From JAVVHE01 sp032249695 (GTDB taxonomy: Bacteria > Pseudomonadota > Alphaproteobacteria > Sphingomonadales > Sphingomonadaceae): a DNA stretch of 64,000 nucleotides. Position 1 is the first letter of the stretch. Every line of letters begins with the position of its first letter. Below the pieces are notes generated by a model, which saw nothing but the letters and a program-made list of their open reading frames with translations, was not told the DNA's origin and did not search any database. The DNA lies in NCBI GenBank assembly GCA_032249695.1, contig JAVVHE010000001.1, forward strand, positions 186,001 to 250,000, given 5' to 3'. This document shows, in pieces, positions 7,320 to 16,705 of this stretch. A program made the translations under genes and the position numbers.

Positions 7320-8735
7320 TCAGCGCTTATATTGATACGTCAGCCCGTCGGGGTTGAGGCCCAGATAGCGGTCGCGCAATTCGGTCTGGCGGTTGCGCAA
7401 GGGCTGCTCGACTCCGCCGATCAGCACGGCAACGGGCGTGGTTGCCAACTCGAGCGGGTCGCCCGACCAGATGACCACGTCCCCCGCTCGGCCCGGCGCG
7501 AGCTCGCCCGCATCGATGCCGAAGATCGCGGCTGGCACGCGCGTGATCGCTGCGAGTGCCTGCGCATGCGTGAGCCCCGCGGCTCCGGGCACGCGCGACA
7601 GGCCGACGAGGTTGCCTGCATCGACCGGCAGGTTACGCGGCTGCTCGCCGGTGCCGCTACCCAGTCCGGACAGCGCGACGCTGACACCCGCGGCAACCAT
7701 GCGGCCGACATTCGATTGCGTCGCCGCCAGCTCGTCGAACGTCGCGGGCAGGTCCTTCAGCGGATAGGCGATGACGGGCACGCGCGCGGCCGCGATCTCC
7801 TTGGCAACCATCCAGCCCTCGGCTGCGCCGACAATGACTAGTCTCAGCGCCGGGAACTCGTTCTTCAGCTTCAGCGCGTTGCGGATATCCTGGGCGCGTT
7901 CGACCCGGATCAGCAGCAGCTGCCGCCCGCTGACGACGGGCACCAGCGCCTCGGCATCGCGGCGCGGCAGGATCGAGGTGCGCTCGCGCCCGCCCGAATA
8001 GGCGGCGGGGTTGCGGGCAAAATCCTGCGCATCGCGCAGCGCGTTCCGGAAGATCGCGTAGGCTGCCGGGCGCGATCCGCCCGCCGTCTGGCCGCCGTCC
8101 TCGCTCAGGTCGACGACCTGAAACACGCGCGACTTCAGCACCGGGTCCGCACTTCCCGCAGCGAGCGTGATGACTGCGCCCTGACCGCCGAAAATCTCGC
8201 GGGTGGGCGACGGCGTGACGACCGCGCGCGTGACACCCGATGCGCGCTGGATCGGCAGGTGGATCGACGCCGGATTGACCGCCACCGCGATGTCGAGCGC
8301 CGCCGAGAAGACGGCGTTCCGCGCGCGCGTGTCATCGGTCTCGCGCACGCCTTCAAAGACCTCGCTGACGCCCAGATTGCTAAGCGCGGGGATGATCCCC
8401 GGTGTCACCCAGCGTCCGCCCGCGTCGATCGTGCGCGCTCCGGCCGGAGCCGCGCCGGTCCCTGCGCTGACGATTCGTCCGTCGCGGATGACGAGCGTGC
8501 CGCCCTCGATCGTCTCCGCCGTCCCGCCCGTCATCGGCGCGAGCTTGGCGTTGACGATGGCAACGGTTTCGGCGCGCGCGGGAGTCGCGACAGTGAGCAC
8601 CAGCGCCAGTCCAGCCAGCAATCCGTCAGGCCAGCGCACGCTGGCGCCCGGCCGGCCCATCCGATCCTCGCGCGGCGCGGTTAGACCCCGGCTTGCGCAG
8701 TGGTCATGCGAGGATTTGAGAGAGCGTCCCGTCAC
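7320..8735 (-). CDS. Amidohydrolase-like protein lacking the metal site
   Basis: 471 residues from a GTG at 8735 that overlaps the upstream stop (GTGA) with GAGGGG before it. A signal peptide (LLAGLALVLTVATPARA) lies after a long N-terminal stretch, so Met26 is another possible start. The amidohydrolase frame is clear: AIVNAKLAPM near the N-terminus, GGRWVTPGII, and ITRVPAAIFGIDAGELAPGRAGD at the end. Where active members have D-x-H-x-H after VTPGII, this protein has PALSNLG (residues 116-122), and the late catalytic Asp is not evident. It is probably a non-catalytic partner of the neighbouring paralogue. Confidence 0.85.
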   Translation of the reverse strand: MTGRSLKSSHDHCASRGLTAPREDRMGRPGASVRWPDGLLAGLALVLTVATPARAETVAIVNAKLAPMTGGTAETIEGGTLVIRDGRIVSAGTGAAPAGARTIDAGGRWVTPGIIPALSNLGVSEVFEGVRETDDTRARNAVFSAALDIAVAVNPASIHLPIQRASGVTRAVVTPSPTREIFGGQGAVITLAAGSADPVLKSRVFQVVDLSEDGGQTAGGSRPAAYAIFRNALRDAQDFARNPAAYSGGRERTSILPRRDAEALVPVVSGRQLLLIRVERAQDIRNALKLKNEFPALRLVIVGAAEGWMVAKEIAAARVPVIAYPLKDLPATFDELAATQSNVGRMVAAGVSVALSGLGSGTGEQPRNLPVDAGNLVGLSRVPGAAGLTHAQALAAITRVPAAIFGIDAGELAPGRAGDVVIWSGDPLELATTPVAVLIGGVEQPLRNRQTELRDRYLGLNPDGLTYQYKR

Positions 8736-10201
8736 TTCACATCCCCCTCGCCCGGCTGGCCAAGCTCAAAGTCGCTCACGCGCCGCAGCCGCGGGTTCGT
8801 CACGTCGAAAACCAGCGCGCCATCGATCCACACCTTCTCGGGCCGCGTGTAGACGCTGAACGGATCGCCATTCCACAATACCACGTCGCCCATCTTGCCC
8901 GGCTCCAGGCTGCCGGTGCGGTCGCCGATGCCCAGCGCGCGCGCCGGGTTGATCGCAATCCACTGCCACGCCACCTCCGGCGCGATCTTCAGCCCCGCGC
9001 GGTTGCCGTCGGCCCATGCGCGCGCGGTCGCCTGGTTCAGGCGCTGAATGCCGTCGGCATCGTCCGAGTGCGTGATCGCGCACGCGCCCGCTGCGTGGAC
9101 CATCGGGATGTTCTCGCGGATGCCGTCGAACGACTCCATCTTGAAGCCGTACCAGTCGCTCCACATCGCCGAGCAGATATTGTTCGCCTTCAGCAGATCG
9201 GCGATCTTGTAGCTCTCGACCGCGTGATGGAAGGTTGTGACGCGATAGCCGAACTCCTTCGCCATATCGATGACGTTCGCCATCTCGTCGACGCGGTAGC
9301 AGTGGTTCTGCACCAGAATCTCGCCGTTCAGCACGCCGACCAGCGTGTCGAGCTGCAGGTCGCGCGGTGGAGCGTCGGTGGGCTTCGCCTTCCCGTCCCT
9401 GGCGCGCTGCGTGTAGTCGTCCCAGCGCCGCTTATACTCCTGCGCGCGCGCCCAGGTCTGGCGTGCGACTGCGATATTGCCCATGCGCGTCGCGGGCGGC
9501 TGGTTGCGGCTGCCATAGACGCGCTTGGGGTTCTCGCCGCACGCCATCTTCAGGCTGTATGGCGCGCCGGGAAACTTCATGTCCTGCTGCGTGCGGCCGG
9601 GCACGTTCTTGACCGTAACGCCGCGCCCGCCGAACAGATTGGCGCTGCCGGGCAGGATGTGCAGCGTGGTGACGCCGCCGTTCGCCAGCGCGCGGACAAA
9701 GCCGGGATCCTGCGGCCAGACCGAATGTTCGGCCCACACTTCGGGGCGGACGGGCCCGGTCGCCTCATTGCCGTCGCTGTTCGCCTGGACCGCGGGCGTC
9801 GGGTAGTCGCCCAGATGACTGTGGATGTCGATCACGCCCGGCGTCACCCATTTGCCGCTCGCGTCGATGACGGTGGCGCCTTCGGGCGCGCTGAGGTTCT
9901 GGCCGATCGCCTGCACGCGGCCGCCGACGAGCAGCACGTCGCCCGGAGCAAGCTTGCGGCCTGCGCCGTCATAGATCGTCGCGCCGCGGATGAGAGTTGG
10001 AGCCGACGCCAGCGGCTTGTAGGTCGACGGGAAGGGATCGCGCGCGACCGAGACGACCTGGGGCGGCGGCCCGGGCGGCGACGCTTCGGCCGTCGTCTTC
10101 GGCTTTGGCGCGCCGTTCGCCGTGCACCCCTCAACCAGCGCTGCCGCAGCGAGCGCAACCCCAACGCGGCCCACTCGCAGCCGCCCCGCTTGTTTCACCA
10201 T
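8732..10201 (-). CDS. Imidazolonepropionase-like amidohydrolase, probable lipoprotein
   Basis: 489 residues. The N-terminus has a hydrophobic stretch ending LVEGC (Cys26), a fair but not perfect lipobox, so it is likely membrane-tethered and periplasmic. The binuclear metal motif is intact: DIHSHLG with His127 and His129; QNHCYR and TFHHA offer the middle His ligands and THSDD the late Asp. Substrates of this broad group include cyclic amides and peptides and cannot be read from sequence. It overlaps its metal-less paralogue by four bases and lies downstream of a peptide transporter, which hints at peptide or amide use. Confidence 0.88.
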   Translation of the reverse strand: MVKQAGRLRVGRVGVALAAAALVEGCTANGAPKPKTTAEASPPGPPPQVVSVARDPFPSTYKPLASAPTLIRGATIYDGAGRKLAPGDVLLVGGRVQAIGQNLSAPEGATVIDASGKWVTPGVIDIHSHLGDYPTPAVQANSDGNEATGPVRPEVWAEHSVWPQDPGFVRALANGGVTTLHILPGSANLFGGRGVTVKNVPGRTQQDMKFPGAPYSLKMACGENPKRVYGSRNQPPATRMGNIAVARQTWARAQEYKRRWDDYTQRARDGKAKPTDAPPRDLQLDTLVGVLNGEILVQNHCYRVDEMANVIDMAKEFGYRVTTFHHAVESYKIADLLKANNICSAMWSDWYGFKMESFDGIRENIPMVHAAGACAITHSDDADGIQRLNQATARAWADGNRAGLKIAPEVAWQWIAINPARALGIGDRTGSLEPGKMGDVVLWNGDPFSVYTRPEKVWIDGALVFDVTNPRLRRVSDFELGQPGEGDVK

Positions 10202-10280
10202 CGTGCCACGATGCTAGGCTTGGGCGGGCGCAACGCGCAAGCCAAGCTGGGACATGAACAATCGGTCATGATCACGGTGC

Positions 10281-12008
10281 TTACTTCACCCCGTGCATCC
10301 AGCGCCGGAGGGGAAAGCTCAGCAGGAACAGCACCACACCTGCACCCATGGAAATCAGGCCGATCTGCGTGAAGACGCCGGTATAGGTGCGCAGGCTTAC
10401 CTCTAGGTTGGTCACCTGCCCGCCCACCGTCTCCACGCTCGCCGCCTGTGCGATGCGTCCGCCAATATATTGTGCGAAGCTGATCGAGACGAACCACATG
10501 CCCATCATCAGCCCGACGATCCGCGCGATCGACAGCTTGGTGACCATCGACAGCCCGATGGGCGAAATACAAAGCTCGGCCGCCGAGTGAATGAAGTAGA
10601 GCGCAGCCATCCAGCCCAGCCCGACGCGGAAGTCGGCGCCGACCGTGTCGGCTCCCGCCACCAGCACCAGATAGCCTGCGCCGACCCCGACCAGCGCGAT
10701 CGCAAACTTGACCGGGATGGAAGGCTCCAGCCCGCGCGCTGCAAGACGCGGCCATAGTACCGCGAAGATCGGCGCCAGACACATGATGAAGAAGGGATTG
10801 AAGGTCTGCACGGCGCCCGCGGGAATCGGTCCGAAGATCGTCGCACGATCGGTGTTGCGCTCGGCGAACAGCGTCAGACTGCTCGCCGCCTGCTCGAACA
10901 GCGCCCAGAAGAACACGTTGAAGAAAATTAGCACCATCGCGGCGAGCATCATCTGAAACTCGCGGGTGGTGCCGTTCGAACGCGCCCAGATCGGGATGCC
11001 GACGAGGCACAGCACGAAGGTGCCCGCGAGCACGAGCCCGAACACGCTGCTGCCGGATGGCGCGTTCAGCACGCCGTGAAAGATCGCCCACACCAGCGGC
11101 ACCGCGACAAGCGCGCCGATGATCACGCGGATATATTGGCGGCCCCCGTCAGCGGTCGGCGGGTTGCCAAAATCGCTGAGGCGGCCGCCGTCGAACTGGA
11201 ACAGCAGGTAGGCGATGGCCATCCCCGCCGCCGCAAGGCCGAAGCCCGCCCACCAGCCGATCGTCGCCGCAAGTAGCGGACAGGCGAGGTTGCTGACCGT
11301 CGAGCCGACATTGATCCCCATGTAGAAGATTGTGAAACCAGCGTCGCGCCGGGGGTCGCCCGCTGGATAAAGCGAGCCGACAATCGTCGAGATATTCGGC
11401 TTGAAGAAGCCGTTCCCCACCACGATCAGCGCCAGTCCGAATAGCATCAGGCTGACGAACACCGGGTCGCGTTCGGCGTCGGCCTTGAAGCGCTCGGGCG
11501 TCAGCCGCTCAGCCTCGACACCGTCGGCGCGCAGCAGGCTAACCGATTTGTCGTCATTGCCTCGGATCTGCAGCCGCTCGCCGCCGCGCACGACGAATTG
11601 CGAGTGCTCCTCGCCCCTGGTCACCTCCTCCACCGGCAGCTTCTGGCCATCGACCATCGCGAACGGCCGCGCCGCGGGCCCCTGCAACGCAAGCGTCAGG
11701 TAACCGAGGCACATGAGAACCGCACCCAGCTTCACGCTCTTCTTGGCGCCGATCAGGCGGTCGGCGATCAGCCCACCGATCAGCGGCGACAAGTAGATGA
11801 GCGACGCCGCCGCGCCCCACAGCCCGTTTGATCGCGCATCGCCCAGTTTCAGATGCTGCACGAGATAGAGCACGACGATCGCGCGCATGCCGTAATAACC
11901 GAAGCGCTCCATCGCTTCGGTGGAGAACAGGCGGGCGAGCTGTTTGGGGTGGCCGAACCAGCTTGCGTCTTTGGTGCCGCCCGTCACCGCTGCTGCGGTT
12001 GTTGCCAT
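10281..12008 (-). CDS. POT/PTR2 family proton-dependent peptide transporter
   Basis: 575 residues from ATG 12008, which has GGGGAG just upstream; the open frame runs 54 codons further without a ribosome site. An inner-membrane symporter for di- and tripeptides. It has the family signature STEAMERFGYYGMRA near the N-terminus, FYMGINVGST in a middle helix, and about 12-14 membrane segments. A polar insert of some 60 residues (from VTRGEEHSQFVV to ERFKADAERDP) sits between helices; similar inserts occur in proteobacterial homologues. It is transcribed toward the two amidohydrolases. Confidence 0.93.
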   Translation of the reverse strand: MATTAAAVTGGTKDASWFGHPKQLARLFSTEAMERFGYYGMRAIVVLYLVQHLKLGDARSNGLWGAAASLIYLSPLIGGLIADRLIGAKKSVKLGAVLMCLGYLTLALQGPAARPFAMVDGQKLPVEEVTRGEEHSQFVVRGGERLQIRGNDDKSVSLLRADGVEAERLTPERFKADAERDPVFVSLMLFGLALIVVGNGFFKPNISTIVGSLYPAGDPRRDAGFTIFYMGINVGSTVSNLACPLLAATIGWWAGFGLAAAGMAIAYLLFQFDGGRLSDFGNPPTADGGRQYIRVIIGALVAVPLVWAIFHGVLNAPSGSSVFGLVLAGTFVLCLVGIPIWARSNGTTREFQMMLAAMVLIFFNVFFWALFEQAASSLTLFAERNTDRATIFGPIPAGAVQTFNPFFIMCLAPIFAVLWPRLAARGLEPSIPVKFAIALVGVGAGYLVLVAGADTVGADFRVGLGWMAALYFIHSAAELCISPIGLSMVTKLSIARIVGLMMGMWFVSISFAQYIGGRIAQAASVETVGGQVTNLEVSLRTYTGVFTQIGLISMGAGVVLFLLSFPLRRWMHGVK

Positions 12009-12365
12009 GTGCGTTGTTTCTCCCCTGCCGCGCGATTGAGCACGCGCGCGACGCCAGGTGGCTCCTAATCGGCTGGCGAACGGGGCGAAAGGGCGTCGCC
12101 TTGATTCTGCAACGTTGCGTTCAGCTTGGAGACAGGGCGGAGCCGTTATGTCTCCTCCAACACCCCTCACTCACCCTTCCCTGCGGCGCCCACCCCTCGG
12201 GCGCCGCTTTTGTGTGGGCGCGATCCACTGCGTCGCCGCAAGCCGGACATGCGAAGGCTGGAGTTGGAGGCGACGCAGCGAAGCGTTGCGGTGTTTCGCC
12301 GTCGGTGAAGCGCCTGCCCCGTCACCGCCTTCGTCGGCCCCCCTTTCCCGTTCTGGGAAGGAACT
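12009..12365. other. Intergenic stretch with two inverted repeats
   Basis: Lies between the POT transporter start and the TonB receptor stop, both leftward. It contains a terminator-like hairpin oriented rightward (12183-12211) and a perfect 10-base inverted repeat CTGCGTCGCC/GGCGACGCAG (12228-12237 and 12269-12278). I see no protein-coding signal or tRNA. Confidence 0.5.
12183..12211 (+). terminator. GC hairpin plus TTTT, rightward, orphan
   Basis: Perfect 9-base arms GCGGCGCCC (12183-12191) and GGGCGCCGC (12199-12207) with a 7-base loop, followed by TTTT. As a factor-independent terminator it would act on rightward RNA, yet both neighbouring genes run leftward. Read leftward it is a strong hairpin without a U-tract that could still protect the TonB receptor mRNA end. 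Confidence 0.45.
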
Positions 12366-14228
12366 TCAGAAACGCGCGCTGAGCTGGGCGCGGAGGCCGG
12401 CAGCGGGAGCGGGGAAGCCGATGCTGTCCTGGTAGCGCTCGTCGGTCAGGTTGCGCGCGACGAGGTCCAGCCGCAGCCCCTGCGGCAGCACGACGCTGGC
12501 GCCCAGATCGAACGTGGTGCGACCGCCGACTCGGACCTGCCCCGTCGGCACCGACAGATCGAAGAAGCTGCCCACCCCATCGACCGCCGCGAACAGTGCC
12601 ACGTTCTTGCGCACCCGCCAGTCGACCCGTGCCGAACCGCTGACATCGGGCCGGTCGCGCAGCGCTGGTCCGCCTGGGTTGGTAACGTCAAGATACGTGA
12701 ACGCCGCCGTCATCGACACCGCGCCAAGCTCGACGCGAGCTTCAGCCTCGATGCCCTCGGCGCGGGCACGGGCGCGATTGACGTTCGTGAAACGAACCGG
12801 ATCGAAATCGATGAGATCGCGATAATCGGTTCGGAATGCCGCTACGCGCAAACGTGCGGTGCGGCCGATGCGCTGAACGGCCGCCGCCTCCCAGCTGCGC
12901 GCGGTTTCCGGACGCAGCAGCGGGTTCGCGATCACCGGATAGGCAAGCGCGTAGAAGCTGGGGAGTTTGAAGCCGTCGCTATAGCTCAGCTGCAGCTCCG
13001 GCCCGCCCGCGAGCGGCTGCAGGGCGCCCGACAGCCGCGAGCTCCAGCGCGCGTCCGCAGTGCTTGGTGCGTCGTAGCGGGCGCCGGCGGTCAGCCGCCA
13101 GCGCCCGCCGTCAAGCGACGCCTCCGCAAATGCGTAGGGGATCGTCCGCTGCAGCCGGTAGCGCTGCGGAAGCGGGAAGCCGAAATCGATGATGCCGTTC
13201 AGCCGCCCCGTCTCGGCAATTGCGCCGCCGCCGCCGACCACCGTCAGGATGCCGCGGCGCCAACGCAGTTCGCCCGCGCCCTCGATGCGGTCGAAGCCCG
13301 TGCGCGAGGTGATCGCGGGCACGCCCTGCAACGCGCCCGGCGCGATGGCGGGGGTGCGGTCGTCTGCGGTTTGGCCGCTCCAGGCGAGGCGCAGCACGGG
13401 TTGCAGCGCAGCGCCGGCCTCCGAGCGCGACAATGTCCCGCTGATCAGCCCAAGTTCAGTCTTCGTGCGCTGCTGCGCGCGGATGACGGCCAGTTCCGGG
13501 CCGCCGCTGTCCTCAGGGAAGCGCGTGCGGCTCGTCGCGGCGTAGAGGCCGGTGACAGCGAGGCGTATCCCCCCCGCCTCCTGCACCAGCCGACCGATGC
13601 CCTGCCCGCGTGCGAGGCCCGATCCGCGCGTCAGGCCACCGCTGTCATAGCCGCCGCCGCCCACCAGCACGCCGCCGCCCTGCCACCCGGCATTCAGCGA
13701 CAGATCGCCGCCGACCTCGCCATAAGTCGATCCGCTGACGCGCGCCGAGCCGCCGAGGCGGCCCGCCACCAGATCGCGGAGCCGCAGGTTGACGACGCCC
13801 GCCAGCGCGTCGGCTCCCTGCACCGCGGAAACCGAGCCGCGGAACACCTCGATCCGGTCGATGAGCGCCGGATCGATCTGGGTGAAATCGAACGCGCCGC
13901 CAGCCGGGCCGGTGGGATCGTTGACGCGCGCTCCATCGAGGAGGACGAGCGTGAAGTTGGGCTCACCGCCGCGGGTCAGCAGATAGCTGCCGCCCCCTGC
14001 CCCGCCCGTCTGGAACGCGCGCACGCCCGCCACGCGGCTGAGCGCCTCCAGCGCGGTCGCGGGTTGCAGCGCATCGAGGTCGGCACGCGTCACCACGGTT
14101 CCGCCCTCAGCCGCCAGTTCGCTGGTGCGTGATGCCGTCACGATCACGTCGGCGCCGGCTTCCGCAGCGACCGCGGGGGTCGCACACAGCATGGCAAGTC
14201 CGGCGCGCGCCAAAAGACCGCTCTTCAT
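12366..14228 (-). CDS. TonB-dependent outer-membrane receptor, BtuB-like
   Basis: 620 residues. Signal peptide residues 1-21 (LLARAGLAMLCATPAVAA), then DVIVTASRTSE in the TonB-box region, a plug domain (DLDALQPATALEALSRVAGV, LVLLDGARVNDP, DRIEVFRGS, GADALAGVVNLR) and a beta-barrel ending ...LRAQLSARF with terminal Phe. Length and plug resemble BtuB. No cobalamin riboswitch fits, since only 77 bases separate it from the divergent sugar dehydrogenase gene, so the ligand is unknown. Energy comes from TonB-ExbBD encoded elsewhere. Confidence 0.92.
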   Translation of the reverse strand: MKSGLLARAGLAMLCATPAVAAEAGADVIVTASRTSELAAEGGTVVTRADLDALQPATALEALSRVAGVRAFQTGGAGGGSYLLTRGGEPNFTLVLLDGARVNDPTGPAGGAFDFTQIDPALIDRIEVFRGSVSAVQGADALAGVVNLRLRDLVAGRLGGSARVSGSTYGEVGGDLSLNAGWQGGGVLVGGGGYDSGGLTRGSGLARGQGIGRLVQEAGGIRLAVTGLYAATSRTRFPEDSGGPELAVIRAQQRTKTELGLISGTLSRSEAGAALQPVLRLAWSGQTADDRTPAIAPGALQGVPAITSRTGFDRIEGAGELRWRRGILTVVGGGGAIAETGRLNGIIDFGFPLPQRYRLQRTIPYAFAEASLDGGRWRLTAGARYDAPSTADARWSSRLSGALQPLAGGPELQLSYSDGFKLPSFYALAYPVIANPLLRPETARSWEAAAVQRIGRTARLRVAAFRTDYRDLIDFDPVRFTNVNRARARAEGIEAEARVELGAVSMTAAFTYLDVTNPGGPALRDRPDVSGSARVDWRVRKNVALFAAVDGVGSFFDLSVPTGQVRVGGRTTFDLGASVVLPQGLRLDLVARNLTDERYQDSIGFPAPAAGLRAQLSARF

Positions 14229-14305
14229 TCTCGGCTCGAATCTCGCTTATTGCACCGCAGCGTAGGGCGCGGCGAGCGTTAGCCGCGCAACCCCGAGAGG
14301 AACAA

Positions 14306-16498
14306 GTGCGAACGACCGTCACACCCCCGCGGCTCGCCGCGCTTGCGCTGGAACTTGGCTTGGTGACAGCGGCGGTGCTCGCCGGTTCGTACACCGGCAA
14401 CCGCGTCCGGCTGATCCCGAAGGCGGTGCTGCACCTGCCCGATGTCAGCTTCACTGCAGTCGACGTGCGCGTGGTGCTGCTGTCGACACTCATCGCGTGC
14501 GCGGTCACGTTCCTGATCGCCCGTGCCGTCGCGGGGTGGGACGCATGGCGATCCGGCCGGCGCGCGGCGGCCGAGGTCTATGCCTTCGTCGCCGGTTCAG
14601 TGATCGCCAGCCAGTATCAGTTCTTCCTGACCGCGGTGAATTTCAGCCCCGAGTTCCTGCTGCAGTCGGTGCTGTTCGGCACGCTGTTCCTGGTGCTGGC
14701 CTATGTGCTGTTCGGCTCGCGCCAGCAGCCTGTCCCCGCACGCGTCGTCGCGCCCGTCGGCGGGCTGTTCGGCCTGCTCAACCGCCCGCTCGCGTGGGGC
14801 GTGATCGCGCTGTCGCTGGTGCCGATCTTCGTTGGCCGCAAGTTTTCGAGCGACCGTCAGTTCGCGAACTGGGTTACCCAGCTGCGTGTCGACGCAAACG
14901 TCACGGCGGATCGGCCTTATGTTCTGGTCAACGCGCTAGGCACGACGAGGTTCAAAACGCCGATCATGGTGCAGTTCGCCAAAAGCGATCCGAACACGAT
15001 TTATGTGCTGACCCGCGGCGGCGAAGTGTGGCGCGCCGATTACCCCAGCGGAGCGAATGCGAAGAAGCTGATCGACCTGTCGGCTGGGCCGGATGGCGTT
15101 GGCTTCGTCGAGATGGAGAATGGTGCTCTCGGCTTCGATCTTCATCCCGAATTCGGGCGCGCTGGATCGCGGAACGCCGGGTATGTCTACGTCTACTATA
15201 CCGAGTACCACCCCGACCGGCAGGTCAACCACCTGACGCGCTATGACCTGTCGCAGCCGACGATCGAGGCGCGGCGCGCGTCGGCGCTGCCGCTCATCGA
15301 GCAGCGGCGCGGGCCGGATGGCTTCCACAATGCCGGCATGGTCGCCTTCGGACCCGATGGGATGCTATACCTGTCGATCGGCGAGGCAAGCATGACCGAG
15401 TGCCACCAGCGCATCGATTGCGCGCTGGTCGGCGGCATCTTCCGCATCGACGTGGATAATCGCGGCGGCAGCATCAGCGGTCCGATCGAGCGCCAGCCGA
15501 GGAACGGCCGCACCGCCAATTACATGATTCCGCGCGACAATCCCTGGGCCGATCGCGGCGCGGCGGTGCTGGGCGAATATTGGGCGATCGGGCTGCGCAA
15601 TCCCTTCCGCTTCGGCTTTGACCCGGCGAACGGACAGATGCTGGCCGGCGATGTCGGCTCGAACGAGTGGGAGGAAGTCAATCGCATCGAACGCGGGCAC
15701 AATTATCAGTTCCCCTACATCGAGGGGTACACGCCGCAGAATGGCGAGACGAAGCCGCGCGCTGCCGACTATGTTGGTATCGAAACACCGCCGATCCTGA
15801 CCTATCACCATACCGCGTTTGTCCGCTCGGTGATCGGTGGCACAGTCTATCGCGGCTCGCGCCTCCCCGAATTCAACGGTAAGTTCCTGTTCGCCGATAA
15901 TTATGCCGGCGAGATCTATACAATCCCGGCTGACTCGCAGCCGCGCGTGACGAAGTGGGACGTGATCGCGAAGTCGCCCGAGGTGGCGCAGAACGGCCTG
16001 ACTGCAATGGTCGTTGCGCCCGACGGTGAGATCCTGGTGCCGTTGATGGGCTCGGCCGAGACGCCGACGGGGATCGTCGCCAAGCTGGTCCGCCGCGACA
16101 GCGCCGAGGGTCGGCGAGAGCGCGCGAGCGAAACCGCCGCGGCAAACGCAGCCAGGGCAGCGGTCGCGAGGGGCGGGCCGGTGGTCGCGGTCAGCCTCGC
16201 ACAGGCCCGCACGCTCTACGGCACCAACTGCGCGCGCTGCCACGGGCTAGACGGCAAAGGCGATGGCCCCGACAGCCAGAAGCTGGGCGATTATGTTCCG
16301 AATTTCCACGATCCGAACTTCCAGCGCTGGATGACCGACGACGCGATCCGCGCGGTGCTGAAGGGCGGCGGCCCGGCGATCGGCCGCGGCCCGCAGATGC
16401 CGCCGTGGGAGGGCATCCTCTCCCCCGCCGAGATCGAGGGCATGAAGAACCTGGTCCGCTCGTGGGCGCCGAAGGCGGACGACAAGCCGAAAGGCTGA
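14306..16498 (+). CDS. Membrane-anchored PQQ-type sugar dehydrogenase fused to cytochrome c
   Basis: 730 residues from GTG 14306, preceded by GAGAGG (14295-14300). Three parts are visible. First, five hydrophobic segments (about 9-28, 55-78, 90-110, 116-137, 160-178). Second, a soluble-aldose/sorbosone dehydrogenase beta-propeller (IYVLTRGGEVW, NGALGFDLHPEF, GEYWAIGLRNPFRFGFD, GDVGSNEWEEVN). Third, a class I cytochrome c with CARCH (Cys642, Cys645, His646) and the late Met in GPQMPPW. Periplasmic sugar oxidation would pass electrons from PQQ through haem to the respiratory chain. It is divergent from the TonB receptor. The substrate is unknown. Confidence 0.9.
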   Translation: MRTTVTPPRLAALALELGLVTAAVLAGSYTGNRVRLIPKAVLHLPDVSFTAVDVRVVLLSTLIACAVTFLIARAVAGWDAWRSGRRAAAEVYAFVAGSVIASQYQFFLTAVNFSPEFLLQSVLFGTLFLVLAYVLFGSRQQPVPARVVAPVGGLFGLLNRPLAWGVIALSLVPIFVGRKFSSDRQFANWVTQLRVDANVTADRPYVLVNALGTTRFKTPIMVQFAKSDPNTIYVLTRGGEVWRADYPSGANAKKLIDLSAGPDGVGFVEMENGALGFDLHPEFGRAGSRNAGYVYVYYTEYHPDRQVNHLTRYDLSQPTIEARRASALPLIEQRRGPDGFHNAGMVAFGPDGMLYLSIGEASMTECHQRIDCALVGGIFRIDVDNRGGSISGPIERQPRNGRTANYMIPRDNPWADRGAAVLGEYWAIGLRNPFRFGFDPANGQMLAGDVGSNEWEEVNRIERGHNYQFPYIEGYTPQNGETKPRAADYVGIETPPILTYHHTAFVRSVIGGTVYRGSRLPEFNGKFLFADNYAGEIYTIPADSQPRVTKWDVIAKSPEVAQNGLTAMVVAPDGEILVPLMGSAETPTGIVAKLVRRDSAEGRRERASETAAANAARAAVARGGPVVAVSLAQARTLYGTNCARCHGLDGKGDGPDSQKLGDYVPNFHDPNFQRWMTDDAIRAVLKGGGPAIGRGPQMPPWEGILSPAEIEGMKNLVRSWAPKADDKPKG

Positions 16499-16619
16499 CG
16501 GTCGTCGTTCGCGGAACCATACGGACCCGGCGCCTCATGCTCCGGATGGAGTCTGTGGCGCCCTTGGCAACCCTGTCGCCAGCGCTTGGCGGTGCGTTCC
16601 TGCAACGCGCGACGGGCTC

Positions 16620-16705
16620 GCCCCGCGCGCGCTAGGGCTCGCCCACGACTGCACGGGTGCAACGGCTAGCGATCACCGCTTGCCCCGCGCGCGCTAGGGC
16701 TCGCC
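16620..16705. repeat. Short direct duplication of the trmJ 3' end
   Basis: The unit GCCCCGCGCGCGCTAGGGCT plus CGCC occurs at 16620-16643 and again at 16682-16705. The second copy carries the trmJ stop codon (CTA at 16694-16696), so the last codons and stop of trmJ are repeated 62 bases downstream of the gene. Confidence 0.6.

Noticed and set aside
14229..14305. Cobalamin riboswitch before the BtuB-like receptor
   Set aside because: Only 77 bases lie between divergent genes, too short for the element, and no B12-box-like sequence is seen.
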